A DNA stretch of 64,000 bases from G963663315 sp965208975 (lineage in GTDB: Bacteria; Pseudomonadota; Gammaproteobacteria; Arenicellales; Poriferihabitantaceae). The notes beneath the pieces are model-generated. The model saw nothing but the letters and a program-made list of their open reading frames with translations, made no database searches and was not told where the DNA came from. A program made the position numbers and the translations under genes. This document shows positions 37,215 through 49,300 of the stretch, piece by piece (position 1 is the stretch's first letter; each line of letters begins with the position of its first letter). The stretch covers positions 372,001 through 436,000 of the forward strand of contig CBDBQH010000001.1 of NCBI GenBank assembly GCA_965208975.1, read 5' to 3'.

Positions 37215-38112
37215 CCAGGTGATCCGGTTTCAATCTGTGTGGGAGGATTATAGCAAACGGGTCGAGCAAGCGCTGGCAGCCAGACTGATTGAAGGGTCGG
37301 TGGTTCCCGAAAGATTACATCAGGCCATGGCTTATAGCTGTCTGGGTGGTGGCAAGCGTTTTCGCGCCATGCTGGTTTACGCATGTGGCCAGACTGCCGG
37401 AGCGGCTATGGAGAGACTCGATACCCCGGCTTGCGCCGTGGAAATGATCCACGCCTATTCCCTGATCCATGATGATTTGCCGGCAATGGATGATGATGAC
37501 CTGCGGCGAGGCCGGGCGACCTGCCATATCGCGTTTGGCGAGGCGCTGGCGGTTCTGGCCGGAGACGCCCTGCAGAGCCGGGCTTTTGAAATTCTCGCCT
37601 CTGGCAAATGGAACGACATCGCGGTTGAAAACCGGGTGGCGATGATCGAACAACTTGCCAAAGGCTCTGGTTCGGTTGGCATGGCAGGGGGGCAGGCTCT
37701 TGACATGGAAGCTACGGGGCAGACCGTTGACTACACCGAACTGGTGAGGATTCATGGCCTCAAAACCGGCAGTTTGATCGAGTCATCGGCTATAATCGGC
37801 TGTCTGGCCGCACAAAACCCCGACGAGGAACTATTATCCAGCATGCGGATTTATGGCTCATGTATTGGTCTGGCATTCCAGGTTCTGGATGATGTGCTGG
37901 ATGCTACCTCAAACAGCCAGACTTTGGGCAAGGCCAGTGGAGCCGACCAGATGATGAATAAATCAACTTATGTATCAATACTTGGACTGGATGCTGCCAG
38001 AGCTGAAGCTGCCAGATTGTCAGAACGAGCCATCCAGGCGATTCGAGGAGCGGGCGAAAGCCGGATTTTTCTCGAACAACTCGCAAATTTTGTTGTAACC
38101 AGGAGCTACTGA
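37198..38112 (+). CDS. ispA: Farnesyl diphosphate synthase
   Basis: 304 residues. First Asp-rich motif DDLPAMDDDDLRRG and second QVLDDVLD, with GGKRFRAMLVY at the N-terminus. It builds C15 isoprenoid chains from IPP and DMAPP, feeding quinone and undecaprenyl synthesis. Two ATGs in tandem open the gene; its stop overlaps the dxs start by one base. Confidence 0.94.
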   Translation: MMTWASQVIRFQSVWEDYSKRVEQALAARLIEGSVVPERLHQAMAYSCLGGGKRFRAMLVYACGQTAGAAMERLDTPACAVEMIHAYSLIHDDLPAMDDDDLRRGRATCHIAFGEALAVLAGDALQSRAFEILASGKWNDIAVENRVAMIEQLAKGSGSVGMAGGQALDMEATGQTVDYTELVRIHGLKTGSLIESSAIIGCLAAQNPDEELLSSMRIYGSCIGLAFQVLDDVLDATSNSQTLGKASGADQMMNKSTYVSILGLDAARAEAARLSERAIQAIRGAGESRIFLEQLANFVVTRSY

Positions 38113-40019
38113 TGTCTGAAACCGATACCCGCTATCCCTTGCTGTCCAGAATAGACGACCCCGCCCGGTTGCGTAAACTGTCGAAGAAACAGCTGGAACA
38201 GCTCGCTGACGAATTACGCAATTATCTGATTGAAGTCCTGTCCCGAACAGGCGGGCATTTTGCGCCCGGCCTGGGCACGGTGGAGCTGACGATTGCGTTG
38301 CACTATGTTTTGAACACTCCGGATGACCGGCTGGTCTGGGATATCGGTCATCAGGCGTATCCGCACAAGATTTTGACCGGACGCCGGGAGAAATTCGATA
38401 CTATCCGTAAATACAAAGGTTTATCCGGGTTTCTTAAACGTTCCGAGAGTGAATATGATACCTTTGGCGCAGGACACGCCAGTACCTCGATCAGCGCCGC
38501 GCTCGGCATGGCGGTCGCTTCCCAACATGCGAAAATGGATCGTGAAGTGGTCGCGGTGATCGGAGACGGGGGGTTGACCGGCGGCATGGCTTTTGAAGCG
38601 CTGAACAATGCCGGTGATCTTGATGTCGATTTGCTGGTGATTCTGAACGATAACGAGATGTCGATTTCTCCGAATGTGGGCGCGATCTCCAGTTATCTGG
38701 CCAGACTGATGTCGGGGCGGGCTTATTCAACGATTCGGGAGGGGAGAACCGTATTAACCACTCTGCCACCCCGAATCAAAAAATATGCAAGGCGTCTGGA
38801 AGAACACATGAAAGGGATGGTCATGCCGAGCACACTTTTTGAAGAACTTGGTTTCTACTACATCGGGCCGATTGATGGACACGATGTGGGAACCCTGGTG
38901 ACGACACTGGAAAACCTGAAAAAAATGAAAGGGCCGAGGCTCCTTCATGTGATCACCGAGAAAGGCCACGGCTTTGAACCCGCATCCACATCGCCGACCA
39001 CCTATCACGGGGTTTCTCCATTTGACCGCAATACCGGCAAAATCGGGGCTGGCAAGAAAGTACGATCCTATACCCACGTATTCAGTGACTGGCTCTGTGA
39101 CATGGCTGCCAAGGACCCGTCCCTGATCGGCATTACTCCGGCCATGCGTGAGGGTTCGGGTCTGGTTCGCTTTGCCAAAGAGTATCCGGATCGGTATTTC
39201 GATGTGGGCATTGCGGAACAACATTCCCTGACATTTGCCGCCGGGCTGGCTTGCGAAGGACTCAAGCCTGTGGTCGCCATTTATTCAACATTCCTGCAAC
39301 GCGCCTACGATCAGTTCATCCATGACATTTCGATCCAGAATCTGGATGTGTTGTTTGCAATAGACCGCGCCGGACTGGTCGGCGCGGACGGCGCCACCCA
39401 TGCCGGAGTGTATGATTATTCCTATCTGAGATGTGTCCCTGGAATGGTTATTATGGCGCCCGCCGATGAGGCGGAGTGCCGCAATATGTTATATACCGGA
39501 CACATCCATATCGGTCCGGCATCGGTACGCTACCCCAGAGGGGGCGGCCCCGGCGCTGCCGAAGATACTGAAATGACCGCATTGCCCATCGGCAAGGCTG
39601 AAGTCCGGCGAGAGTCCGACAACAGTCAGGTGGTGATTCTGGCCTTCGGAACCATGGTTTATCCGGCGCTCGAAGTGGGTAATGAGCTGGACTGTAAAGT
39701 GGTGAATATGCGGTTTGTGAAGCCGCTCGACAAGGAATTGATACTGTCCATGGCGGACCATCACAGCCTGGTGGTTACGGTTGAGGAAAATGTCCTGATG
39801 GGTGGCGCCGGTTCGGCGGTGAATGAATGTCTGGTCGCAAATGGCAGACAGGTCGCGACCCTGAATCTGGGCGTTCCAGACCGGCACGTTGACCACGGTT
39901 CCCAACAGCAGCAGCTGGAGGAAATCGGATTATCAGTCGCCGGTATCAAGGGGCGGATTATCGAGAAGCTGGACAGCTTATCCCAGACTGCGGGTGACAA
40001 TCTCACGGACATCGGTTGA
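38112..40019 (+). CDS. dxs: 1-Deoxy-D-xylulose-5-phosphate synthase
   Basis: 635 residues. ThDP-binding GDGGLTGGMAFEALNNAGDL...NDNEMS, the N-terminal GGHFAPGLGTVELT and HQAYPHKILTGR, and the transketolase middle domain (GITPAMREGSGL, FDVGIAEQHSLTFAAGLA) are all clear. It performs the first step of the MEP pathway, feeding ispA. Its 3' end overlaps the convergent pepN gene by 42 bases. Confidence 0.96.
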   Translation: MSETDTRYPLLSRIDDPARLRKLSKKQLEQLADELRNYLIEVLSRTGGHFAPGLGTVELTIALHYVLNTPDDRLVWDIGHQAYPHKILTGRREKFDTIRKYKGLSGFLKRSESEYDTFGAGHASTSISAALGMAVASQHAKMDREVVAVIGDGGLTGGMAFEALNNAGDLDVDLLVILNDNEMSISPNVGAISSYLARLMSGRAYSTIREGRTVLTTLPPRIKKYARRLEEHMKGMVMPSTLFEELGFYYIGPIDGHDVGTLVTTLENLKKMKGPRLLHVITEKGHGFEPASTSPTTYHGVSPFDRNTGKIGAGKKVRSYTHVFSDWLCDMAAKDPSLIGITPAMREGSGLVRFAKEYPDRYFDVGIAEQHSLTFAAGLACEGLKPVVAIYSTFLQRAYDQFIHDISIQNLDVLFAIDRAGLVGADGATHAGVYDYSYLRCVPGMVIMAPADEAECRNMLYTGHIHIGPASVRYPRGGGPGAAEDTEMTALPIGKAEVRRESDNSQVVILAFGTMVYPALEVGNELDCKVVNMRFVKPLDKELILSMADHHSLVVTVEENVLMGGAGSAVNECLVANGRQVATLNLGVPDRHVDHGSQQQQLEEIGLSVAGIKGRIIEKLDSLSQTAGDNLTDIG

Positions 40020-42623
40020 CAGCCCGTCGATCTTCGAGATACGGTTCAGTATCTCACGCATTTGTTCGCGCAGCGCTGTTTTGTATTTCTTCCAGTCATT
40101 CAGCGCCGACGCCAGACGAGCGCATACCTGAGGGTTGACGGGATCGAGTATTTCGATCCATTCCAGCAAAAATTCATATCCACTGCCGTCTTCGGCATGG
40201 AAGCGAACGGGGTTGCCGTGAGTAAAACCCAGTAACAGGGAGTAAACCTTGTTCGGATTCAGGTAATCAAACCCCGCATGCCGGGTCAGCATTTTGACCC
40301 GCTCCAGCGTACCCGGATCATCTACACCGGCTTGCGCCCTCAACCAGTTGCCCACAACCAGTGGCTCGTCTTTCCACTGCTGGTAGAATTCATCCAGTAT
40401 ACGCTCCTTGTCCGGGCAAGTGGAGTGGCAAATGAGCGTCATGGCCCGCGCCGAGTCGGTCATACACTTCGCGTTGTCCAGCTGCTCCCTGCACAGGGCA
40501 TGAGCCTGTTCGGTATCCAGTGTAACGAGGTAGTCCAGGCACCGGTCTCTCAGGTTACGCGCCTTGATCTCATTCTCCAGCGGGTTGCCCTGATTCAGCT
40601 TCTGGCATTGATGATAAACCCTGTTTAATGTGGTCTGTGAATGGGTGGCCAGGAAGATTTTCATTTGCCGGTGAACCTTCTGGATAGCCTGAGGGTCTAC
40701 GGGAAAAACCTGTTCGCTCAGGTAGGAGGTCGAAGGCAGGGTCAGCAACAGGGCTGTGAATGCCGGGTCCGGATCATGATCAGTGAATGCCGCATCGAAC
40801 AACCCGTTCAATTCAGGATTGAATTCCAGTTCCTTACCGCTTTGATGTTTTTCAAGGTTGGCCAGCAAGTCCTTGAGATAAAACCTTTGCGCCGAATCCC
40901 AGCGATTAAATGAATCATCGTCATACTCGAGCAATACCCTGAGTTCCTGGTCGGACAGATTCGGCTCGAGTTCAACCGGAGCGCTGAATCCGCGCAGGAG
41001 AGAAGGGACTGGCCGGCTTTTGATGTTCGTGAAACGGTAGGTCTGCTCCACTTTGTCCAGGCACAGTACCCGCTCCTTTTCTCCATGACCGAGCTCCAGT
41101 TTCTCTCCGGACTCGCTGAATAACGCAGTCCTGACCGGAATCACGAAAGGTTGTTTATCTGACTGACCGGGCGTGTCCGGGCATCTTTGCGAGAGGCTCA
41201 GCTCAAATTCCCGGCGCTCGGCATGATAGCGGGATTTTGCCGAAACAACCGGCGTACCGGCCTGGTCATACCAGTTCCTGAATTGACTCAGGTCGCGGCC
41301 ACTGACCGTCTCCATGGAGGAAACAAACTGTTCAATGGTCACGGCCTGCCCGTCCAGGGTTTCAAAATAATGATCGGTTCCCTCGCGGAATAATTCCGCT
41401 CCGAGCAATGTATGTATCATCCGGACTACTTCCGCCCCTTTTTCATAGACCGTCATGGTATAGAAATTGTTGATGGTCTGGTAAGACTCAGGGCGCACGG
41501 GGTGCGCCATCGGACCGGCGTCTTCCTTGAACTGATGGGACTTCAGCATACTGACATCTTCAATGCGTTTGGCCGCTCTTGAGCCCATGTCGGCGCTGAA
41601 CTCCTGTTCCCTGAACACCGTAAAGCCTTCCTTGAGGCTGAGTTGGAACCAATCCCGGCAAGTCACCCGGTTGCCGGACCAGTTGTGGAAATATTCATGA
41701 CCGATCACGGACTCCACATTCTGGAAATCGGTATCAGTGGCCATCCGCATATCCGCCAGTACGAATTTTGTATTGAATATATTGAGGCTCTTGTTTTCCA
41801 TTGCGCCCATGTTGAAATCGTCCACCGCGACCACATTGAACAAGTCGAGATCATAGATTCGTCCATAGACCCGCTCGTCCCATTTCATGGATTTTTTCAG
41901 GGATTCCATGGCGTGGTCACACTTGTTGATATCATCACCCCGGGCGAAAAACCGCAAGGTGACCTGCCGGCCGTCCATGGTCAGGAAATGATCTTCCAGG
42001 CAGTTCAGGCGGCCGGCGACGATGGCGAACAGGTAAGTCGGTTTCACAAAAGGGTCGTCCCAGACCGCGAAGCGCCTGCCGCCCTCCAGTTCGCCCTGGT
42101 CAACCAGATTGCCGTTGCATAACAAAACCGGAAACCGGTTTTTGTCGGCGCTCAGCCGGACCCGGTATCGAGTCAGATTATCCGGGCGGTCGATAGCCGG
42201 AGTAATCCTGCGGTAACCCTCGGCTTCACACTGGGTACAGAGCATATCCCCGGACTTGTACAGTCCCATCAATGCGGTGTTCTTCGAAGGATTGATCGTG
42301 TTACGGATTTTCAGTTCGAACCGGTCTGGCGCGTTGAAAACCGTCAGGTGATGACCGGAGATTTCATATTGCCCGTCTGCCAGCGTCCGGCCATCGACGC
42401 AGATCGAATGAACCTCCATGAACTCACAATCAAGTTTCAGTTCGGTCGCGTCCGGGGCATTCCGGATGACCTGGTGTGTGGCCTCCACCTGGCAGGCTTC
42501 GAAATCAAGCTCGATGTCAAGGTCGGAAGAGGTGGTCAGATAATCAGGTTCGCGGTAATCGGCGCGATATGTTTGCACAGGCCCATCCTTGCGTGGTTGG
42601 CCGGATTGTGAGACGGCGGGCAT
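39978..42623 (-). CDS. pepN: Aminopeptidase N (M1 family)
   Basis: 881 residues. The substrate motif GAMEN and zinc site HEYFHNWSGNRVTCRDWFQLSLKEG (HExxH plus downstream Glu) are present, with the C-terminal helical domain of E. coli PepN type. It releases N-terminal amino acids from peptides in the cytosol. Its ATG directly follows the fdxA stop (TAA then ATG), so they are likely co-transcribed. Confidence 0.95.
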   Translation of the reverse strand: MPAVSQSGQPRKDGPVQTYRADYREPDYLTTSSDLDIELDFEACQVEATHQVIRNAPDATELKLDCEFMEVHSICVDGRTLADGQYEISGHHLTVFNAPDRFELKIRNTINPSKNTALMGLYKSGDMLCTQCEAEGYRRITPAIDRPDNLTRYRVRLSADKNRFPVLLCNGNLVDQGELEGGRRFAVWDDPFVKPTYLFAIVAGRLNCLEDHFLTMDGRQVTLRFFARGDDINKCDHAMESLKKSMKWDERVYGRIYDLDLFNVVAVDDFNMGAMENKSLNIFNTKFVLADMRMATDTDFQNVESVIGHEYFHNWSGNRVTCRDWFQLSLKEGFTVFREQEFSADMGSRAAKRIEDVSMLKSHQFKEDAGPMAHPVRPESYQTINNFYTMTVYEKGAEVVRMIHTLLGAELFREGTDHYFETLDGQAVTIEQFVSSMETVSGRDLSQFRNWYDQAGTPVVSAKSRYHAERREFELSLSQRCPDTPGQSDKQPFVIPVRTALFSESGEKLELGHGEKERVLCLDKVEQTYRFTNIKSRPVPSLLRGFSAPVELEPNLSDQELRVLLEYDDDSFNRWDSAQRFYLKDLLANLEKHQSGKELEFNPELNGLFDAAFTDHDPDPAFTALLLTLPSTSYLSEQVFPVDPQAIQKVHRQMKIFLATHSQTTLNRVYHQCQKLNQGNPLENEIKARNLRDRCLDYLVTLDTEQAHALCREQLDNAKCMTDSARAMTLICHSTCPDKERILDEFYQQWKDEPLVVGNWLRAQAGVDDPGTLERVKMLTRHAGFDYLNPNKVYSLLLGFTHGNPVRFHAEDGSGYEFLLEWIEILDPVNPQVCARLASALNDWKKYKTALREQMREILNRISKIDGLSTDVREIVTRSLG

Positions 42624-42947
42624 TTATCTCTCGAGATATTTCAGTTTATCCTTCACCTCCCGCCACTCATCCGAGTCGGGGAGGGGCGGCTTCATTTCCG
42701 TGATAACCGGCCATACCTGGCTTAATTCGGTATTCAAATCCAGGAAATGCCGTTGTTCATCCGGCAATTCATCTTCTGAGTAAATTGCGTTGACCGGACA
42801 TTCCGGTTCACACAGGCTACAGTCGATACATTCTTCAGGGTCAATCACCAGAAAATTGGGCCCTTCATGGAAACAGTCCACAGGGCATACTTCAACACAG
42901 TCTGTCAGTTTGCAACGAATACAGGATTCGACTACCACATAGGTCAT
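42624..42947 (-). CDS. fdxA: Ferredoxin FdxA (7Fe type)
   Basis: 107 residues from the ATG at 42947, which has GGAG at 9 bases. Cys patterns C.RCK.TDCVEVCPVDCF and EECIDCSLCEPECPVNA fit one [3Fe-4S] and one [4Fe-4S] cluster, followed by the usual 50-residue tail. It carries electrons in the cytosol; partners are not identified. A possible -10 TATAAT on the minus strand is at 43001-42996. Confidence 0.93.
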   Translation of the reverse strand: MTYVVVESCIRCKLTDCVEVCPVDCFHEGPNFLVIDPEECIDCSLCEPECPVNAIYSEDELPDEQRHFLDLNTELSQVWPVITEMKPPLPDSDEWREVKDKLKYLER

Positions 42948-43353
42948 TTGTCCAGGCTCCACCCAAGCAAAGGAAAAGGTTGATTGCGGGTGGTATTATA
43001 AGTTCTCCGGCAACCGAATAACAGACATAATGACCACATCCGCAGGCCGGAGAATCAAGTCGCCAAGCGTAAGCGCTGGCGGACATCCCACCCGTCATTC
43101 CCGCGTAAGCGGGAATCCACCAATATATGGAATCTGTATTACCGATGCGTAGGGGTGAGTCACTGTGCCCACCCGCTATCGTTGAAGCCTGTTCCGGCGG
43201 TTGCGGGAGGGTACAAGACCCTCCCCTACGATAACGGTCGGCGCAATCACTCCCCCCTTGAGGGGGAGTCCAATCCGCAAAGCGGATTGGGTGGGGGGTA
43301 TTTTACGGATTCGGTGGGGTATTCCCGCTTCGCGGGAATCACCTGTCACCCCC
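42948..43353. repeat. Repeat-filled intergenic region
   Basis: No gene is seen. In order: a possible fdxA -10 (42996-43001); a palindrome ATTCCC-N8-GGGAAT at 43097-43116, which fits the consensus published for the neisserial dRS3 repeat; hairpin repeats of the GGGNGGG/CCCNCCC family at 43148-43177 (minus orientation) and 43203-43232; then copy R3 of the long palindromic repeat. Confidence 0.8.
43248..43340 (+). repeat. Intergenic palindromic repeat, copy R3
   Basis: Almost base-for-base the same as R1 (62-144), and it stands in the same place relative to the downstream Calx-beta gene stop. It is inverted relative to R4 on the other side of that gene. Confidence 0.88.
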
Positions 43354-46300
43354 TTACCACCGAACCCCCGCTTCCACCTTCATGCGATGTTCGGATTGGT
43401 TGTCATTCTCATGCCGGGTGAGTTTCAACCCCAATGTCCGCTCACTTCTGCCGATAGTGGATTGCAGCCGCCAGCCGAGTGTGGTTTCTCGCTCTTTGGC
43501 GTACAGACCCACCCCCAGATGTGGATGGACGGTATAGCGACCATCGCCGATGGTAAAACCAACCCCCGCTTGCGCTTTGAATCGTTGCCCTGTAGCGGAT
43601 TGCGCCGGTTGCAGGGATTCCGCGCTCAGTAATCGCTCCCGGCCCGAAGACACCGTACCCCAATCCTGTTTCAGGGTGAAGGTAAATCCTTGCTCAGCCG
43701 GAGACGGATTAAATCCCATGGACAGGGAGAGACCCCGATCTTTAATATCTGAATCATGATGGGTAATCAGACTTCGGCCATTGATTTGAAGGTTCAGTCC
43801 GCGCCGGGAATCGGTCCATTGGACTCCGCCCCCGACTTCCACACCGAATCCACTTTCAGCGTCTCCGCCATCATGACGCAATGCGGATTCCCAATTCATC
43901 TTCAGCGCCTGTACCGCAGTGAATCGGGGGATTCCGGGGATTGCGGGGATACGCCCACTGCCTTTGATTCCCACCCGCATCCTTGAAGCATGCGCCGTGG
44001 CATGGTTCAGTTCCAGTCCGTCTGTGACCGCCTCGGTACGGGTTCTCAACCACAGCGCATCGGTGACGATCGATAAGGTACGATGGGTTTCTTCCCGGAG
44101 GATGGCGTCACTGCCCAGGGCCACAAAGGCGGTATGGGTATCCGTAGTGAGGTCTTGCCTTTCGCTTCTGATGAGGGTGAGGTCTCCCGTACCATAACCC
44201 AACGCGCCCCACAGCGTCATGCGGTCATTTACTTGCCGGGACATCCACGGCGTCAACAGGGTCTGTTCGGATTCAATCTCTCCGTGGTTTTTCGTCTGGT
44301 ATTGTCCTTCTGCCTGACTATACGACAGAACCAGACCGCGTTGTCCGTGGGTATGGGTTTGATCCACTCCAATCAAGGTGGTGAGGACTTCTCCATTGAG
44401 GGTGGTTTCTCCACTCTGGCCGTCAAACTCCGAGAAGGCGCCCTGTGCCCACAGGGAAGCGATGGAACCATCGGTTGTTGCACTCCACGACATCGACGAA
44501 TCAGACAGTAGTTCAGACAGGGTCAATGCGCGGCTGTGCGGTCTGGCGATGGAGTTGGGGGGCTGTGTCCAGGATTGTATTTCTTGCGGGGTTTGGGTAT
44601 CCATGCGGTAACCAGCCAGTTGGGCGGACAGTCCGGGGGTCGGAGTGGATTGTATGCGTTGGGAGATACTGTCTAATACGTGTCCGGCTTGTGTTCGGGC
44701 AAAGCGGGTTTGCCAGGGGATGGCGACAGTGGTCAGGTCTTCGCCGACCACAACCCGCAACGGCGCCTGCCGGGACTGCATGGCCGCATAGTGTGGGTCT
44801 TGTGAGGTGATGACATGAGTCAGGGTAACGGCTCCTTCCTGGTGAGCGGTCAGGGTGAAGGTTTGTGGGGTGTTCCAGTTGTCTTTCGTGAAGGTCAGAC
44901 TGGACGGGGACGGAGTGACGATCCCGCTATCGGGCTGGGTGATGGGGGTGATGGTGACCGGGGCAGTCGGTTGACTGGTCAGTTGCACGGTATATTGTCC
45001 GGTTTCTCCGATCTGGTCAATGCGAATGCCGGTCGTCGACCATTCAATGCCGGCGGTATCATCGTCGTGAATCTCTACCGTTGCCGAAGGGTTCGGGGAC
45101 AGGCTATAGCCGTCTGCCGGTTGCAGGGTCAGGGTGATACTTCCGTCCGCTTCGTCGATGAAGTCATTGAGCGTTGCCGTCATGAAAGAAGTGGTGGCGC
45201 GGCGCAGGGTCAGGGTTTGGGTTCCGGTCGCGCCCGGCGCGGTAAAGTCGCCCTGTCCGGCAATGGTGAGGGATACGGCAATCGGTTCAACCGGCGCCGG
45301 GTCGGCGGTGACGGTAAAGGAAGCCGTCGTGCCTTCGGTCACCGAATCGGGTTGCGCCTGGATGGAGAGGATCGGAATCACGGGTTGCGGTTCGGGTTCG
45401 GGCTCCGGTTCCTGTTCCGGTTGCGCGGGTTCTTGCGGGTCTTGCGGCGCGACCGGGGGCGGAGTGGGTTGGAGCGGTGGAGTCACCGGAGTGGGCGTGT
45501 CGTCATCAGTGACGGTCACGGCTACATTGCCGGTTATCGATCCGTAATCCCCTCCGGCCGCTGTATGCGCCAGGGTTGCGGCGTCATTCGCCGTGTCGGT
45601 ATCTTGCGCCGCCGTCACGGTCACGGTCTGTGCCGTACTCCACAGATTCGCTCCGCTCGGATTAAACGCAAGGCTGGTCGGATTCAGAGTCAGGTCGGTA
45701 TTGGCATGACCCTGGATGGTGATGGTCACCGCAGCCGCCGGTCGCGTATTGAGTACTACGGTATACGTATTACTGGCGCCTTCGGCTACGGTCAGACTCG
45801 TCCGGCTGAAGGTCAGTCCGGCCTCATCGTCATCGGTGATGGTCACCGCGACATCGTCGGTTACGGAATAGCCGCCACCCGCCGCCGTATGCGTCAGGGT
45901 GACGGTGTCATTGGCGGTGTCGTCATCCTGCCCCGCTCGGACGGTGACGGTCTGTGTCTGGTTCCAGTTGGAAGTGGTGAAGTTCAGAACCTCACTGGCG
46001 CTGAATGTCGCTCCGGCATCCGGGCCGTCTATGGTGACATCGGTATTGGCCGGAACCGCGACCGTGACGGTCACCGCGCCGGTGGGTTGGGTAGACAGCG
46101 CCACGGTGTAGTTGCCGTCCTCGCCTTCATTCACGGTCAGAGTCGGGGACAGGGACAGTCCCGGCGTGTCGTTGTCGGTAATGGTGATTTCCAGGTCTTC
46201 ATCTTGTGTTGAACCGTATCCTCCGCCCGATACCTCATGAGTCAGGGTGACGACATTATTCGCGGTGTCGTTATCTTCGGCTGCCCGGATGGTGACGGTC

Positions 46301-49300
46301 TGTGGCTGATTCCAGTTGGAAGTCGTGAAGGTCAGGGTATTCTGTGTGCCATTCGTACCGGAATCGGTGTCGTCGATGGTCACATCGGTATTGTTTGAGG
46401 CAATGGTGACGGTGACGGCGGCGCTGGGTTTCGTATCAAGGACGACGGTATACGTACCACTGCCGCCTTCCGTAACAGCCGGGGAGGTGAGAGTCAGTCC
46501 ACGGGTATCGTCATCGGTGACGGTGATAACGCCGGCGCCGGTGCGCGAGCCGGTGGCGGCGGGGGCGGTGTTGGTGTTGACCCCCAATCCGGTAGCGGTC
46601 AGTATCGGGGCAGTACCGATAGAGGTGGCGGGTATCGAGACGGTGATGGGATCATGGTCTGCATCGTCATCGGATAATGCGGTCAGGGTCACCGTGGCGA
46701 CGAGCGGCGAGCCGGTGGGGCCGGTGAAGGTCACCACGCCGGTCGTTGCGTTCAAGGACACGCCGGTGGCGGCTGTCAACGCCAGCGTGAAGTCCGTGCC
46801 CACGGTTCCGCCACTGAACTGTAATGGCACGGCCAGAGACTCACCGGCGCGCAAGGCGCGTCCCAGGTTCAGTCGAATCTGCGCCGTGGCGGTACTGCTG
46901 TCTTCGGTGGCGCTGATATCCGGCGTAGTCAGGGTCACCGTAGTGGCATCGTTGTCATTGACGGTGACGCTGGCGGCAGAGGGACTGCCGACGGTGTATT
47001 TTGCCGGATTGGCGGTGTCCGCGGCAATCGTGATCGTGACCGGGCCACTCGGTTCGTCTGTATCGGAGTTGCCGTTCTCGGTCAGCAGAGTGTAGACTGC
47101 TGAACTGCCGTTGATGTTGATGGACTGGGAACCCTCAAAGACCGAATCGACGAAGTCGGCGTTTGCGGCGTCCGCGATGGTGAGGTTGATGGCCACGACG
47201 TCCGTAGTCGCCGGCGTGGCGGTCAGTCTGAAGCTTGCCGGAGCGCCTTCGGTGACCGAGGTATTCGGGAATGGAGCAATGGTAATGACCGGCACGACCA
47301 CCGGCGTATCATTGTCGGTAATCACAACCTCCACCGTACCGGTCGGCGTGGTGCCGCCGGCGCCGGTGCCGGAAGTCCGATCCAGATTGCTCATGACCGC
47401 CCGGTTGCCGGAGCCAAAGCCGACCGTCAGGGTCTCCGAGGCGCCTTCATCGGTGGTATCTTCTACCGCCGTCAAGGTCAGCGTCGCGGTCTGTACCGTA
47501 TTGGTATCGTGTCCGTTGAATACCACCGCCGGAGTCGCCGTGCTGTGCGGACTTGCGGTATTCAGGGTCACCCCGGAGTTGAGGCTGGAGCCGGTCGCTA
47601 ACGCCAGCGTGTAGTCCCCCGCCACTATGCCGCTTCCGGTTACGGTCAATGGCGCCGTTACGGTCTCTGTGGATCTCAATCTCCGTCCCAGGGTCACGGT
47701 CAGGGTGGCCGTGCCGCCGTTCTCGCCAATGGCGCTGGTTCCACCACTACGCGCCAGAGTTACCGGGGTGGCGTCGTTGTCCAGCGCCTCAAAGAAATGG
47801 GAAGACTCGGTAGCATCAATGGTATAGCCGGTTCCGGCTACCAGCGTGGCGGTGACTCGTCCGTTGGGTTCGTCTATGTTATCGGTCGGTATCCCGAAAC
47901 TGTAGGTCTGTGTCGCCGCCCCAGCGCCGGATGAACTGAATTGCACCGTTCGGGCGCCCTGATTCCCGGAAGGCACATAGTCCGCGTTCGGGGCATCGGT
48001 GATCGTCAGATTCACAGTCTGCGCGGTGTTAAACCGTGGCGTCGCGGTGAGGGTGAAAGAACCGGTCGCGCCTTCTGTTTGTGGCGGATTCTGATCAGTA
48101 TTCGAATTGTAATTGGTGTGCAGGATGGAGATAACCGGGAGGGTCTGGTCGGTGACTGTTACGCTGAACATCCGGCTGGCGGGCGTGGAATGCGGGGTGG
48201 AGCCGCCACCGACATTGGTGCCGGTCGTATCAGCGCCCACTGTGATGGTATAGGTTTCGTCCCCTTCCGCGGTGTTGTCGATCGCCGGCGTCAGTCGCAG
48301 GTGCGCGGTCTGCGCCCCGGCGCCGTTAAAGCCTACTCGCGGGCTTGCGGTGTTGGTATGGGTCAGGGTGACGCCGGTGTTGGTAGTACCGGGTTCTGTC
48401 GTCAGGCTCCAGTCGGCCGGGGTGACATTCATCCCACTAATCGGCAACAGGATTTCAATGACTTCTCCGGTGAACAGGGCGCGACCCAACGTGACCGTGA
48501 AGTCAATCGGGGCGCCTTCGATCACGTCGCCTGTGCCGTCCCGGGCGAGGGTGACTACGGTGGCTTCGTCGTCGACGACCAATGCCTGATCGCGGTGGTT
48601 GGAGGCATGCGCCTGATAGCCGGTCTGTGAGCAGGTGGCGGACGGCGATAATGCGGTGACCGTAATCGTGCTGTCGCGGTCATCGGCGTTGGTATCATCG
48701 GTCCAACTTACCGTATGGGGGGTCGTCGTACTGCCGGATGAAATGGTGACGGTCTTCGCTCCCTCGTCGGCGGGGATGACCCGGTTGCCGCCGCTCTCCG
48801 CGACATTCAGACAGACGGTCAGATCTTGCGGAGCCGCCAACGGGCCGGCGGTTACGTTGAAGTCCACTGTTCCGACTATTTCATCGAGCACCAGGGCGCC
48901 ATCGCGGCGGTTGACACCTTCTGTAGACGGCAGGGCAACCGAAATGATGGTGTCGTTGTCGTGTACTGTGACATCGGCTAATCCGGTAGATACGGTGTAA
49001 TCAGTCGGCGAGGTAGTGATAGAGAAAGTCGCCCTGATTATGCCTCTGATTTCCTGGGTAGCGTCATTCACCGTAGAGACCGTGGTGGTGACGGAGTTGG
49101 CGCCGCTGGCGATGGTGAGTGATTGGGGGGCAGTGGGGGCTAATGTGTTGCCAGCAGCATCGGTAAAGAATGCTAGTAAAGCCAGATCGGAAGTCGGGGC
49201 CGGGCTGGCGGTTATTGTGAAGGATGCATTCTCGCCTTCGGTTATATCTCCATCGCTTGCAATGCTTAAAGTGTGGGTTGGGGTCTGGGCAGTGGCTTCG

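Noticed and set aside
44815..46212. A 465-codon open frame on the plus strand inside the large Calx-beta gene
   Set aside because: Same cause as above: compositional shadow of Calx-beta codons. No ribosome-binding site and no known domain.
44850..49300. CRISPR-like array from periodic repeats in the large gene
   Set aside because: The periodicity is that of Calx-beta domains in one open frame; units are long and diverged, with no direct repeats of 25-40 bases and no spacers or cas genes.
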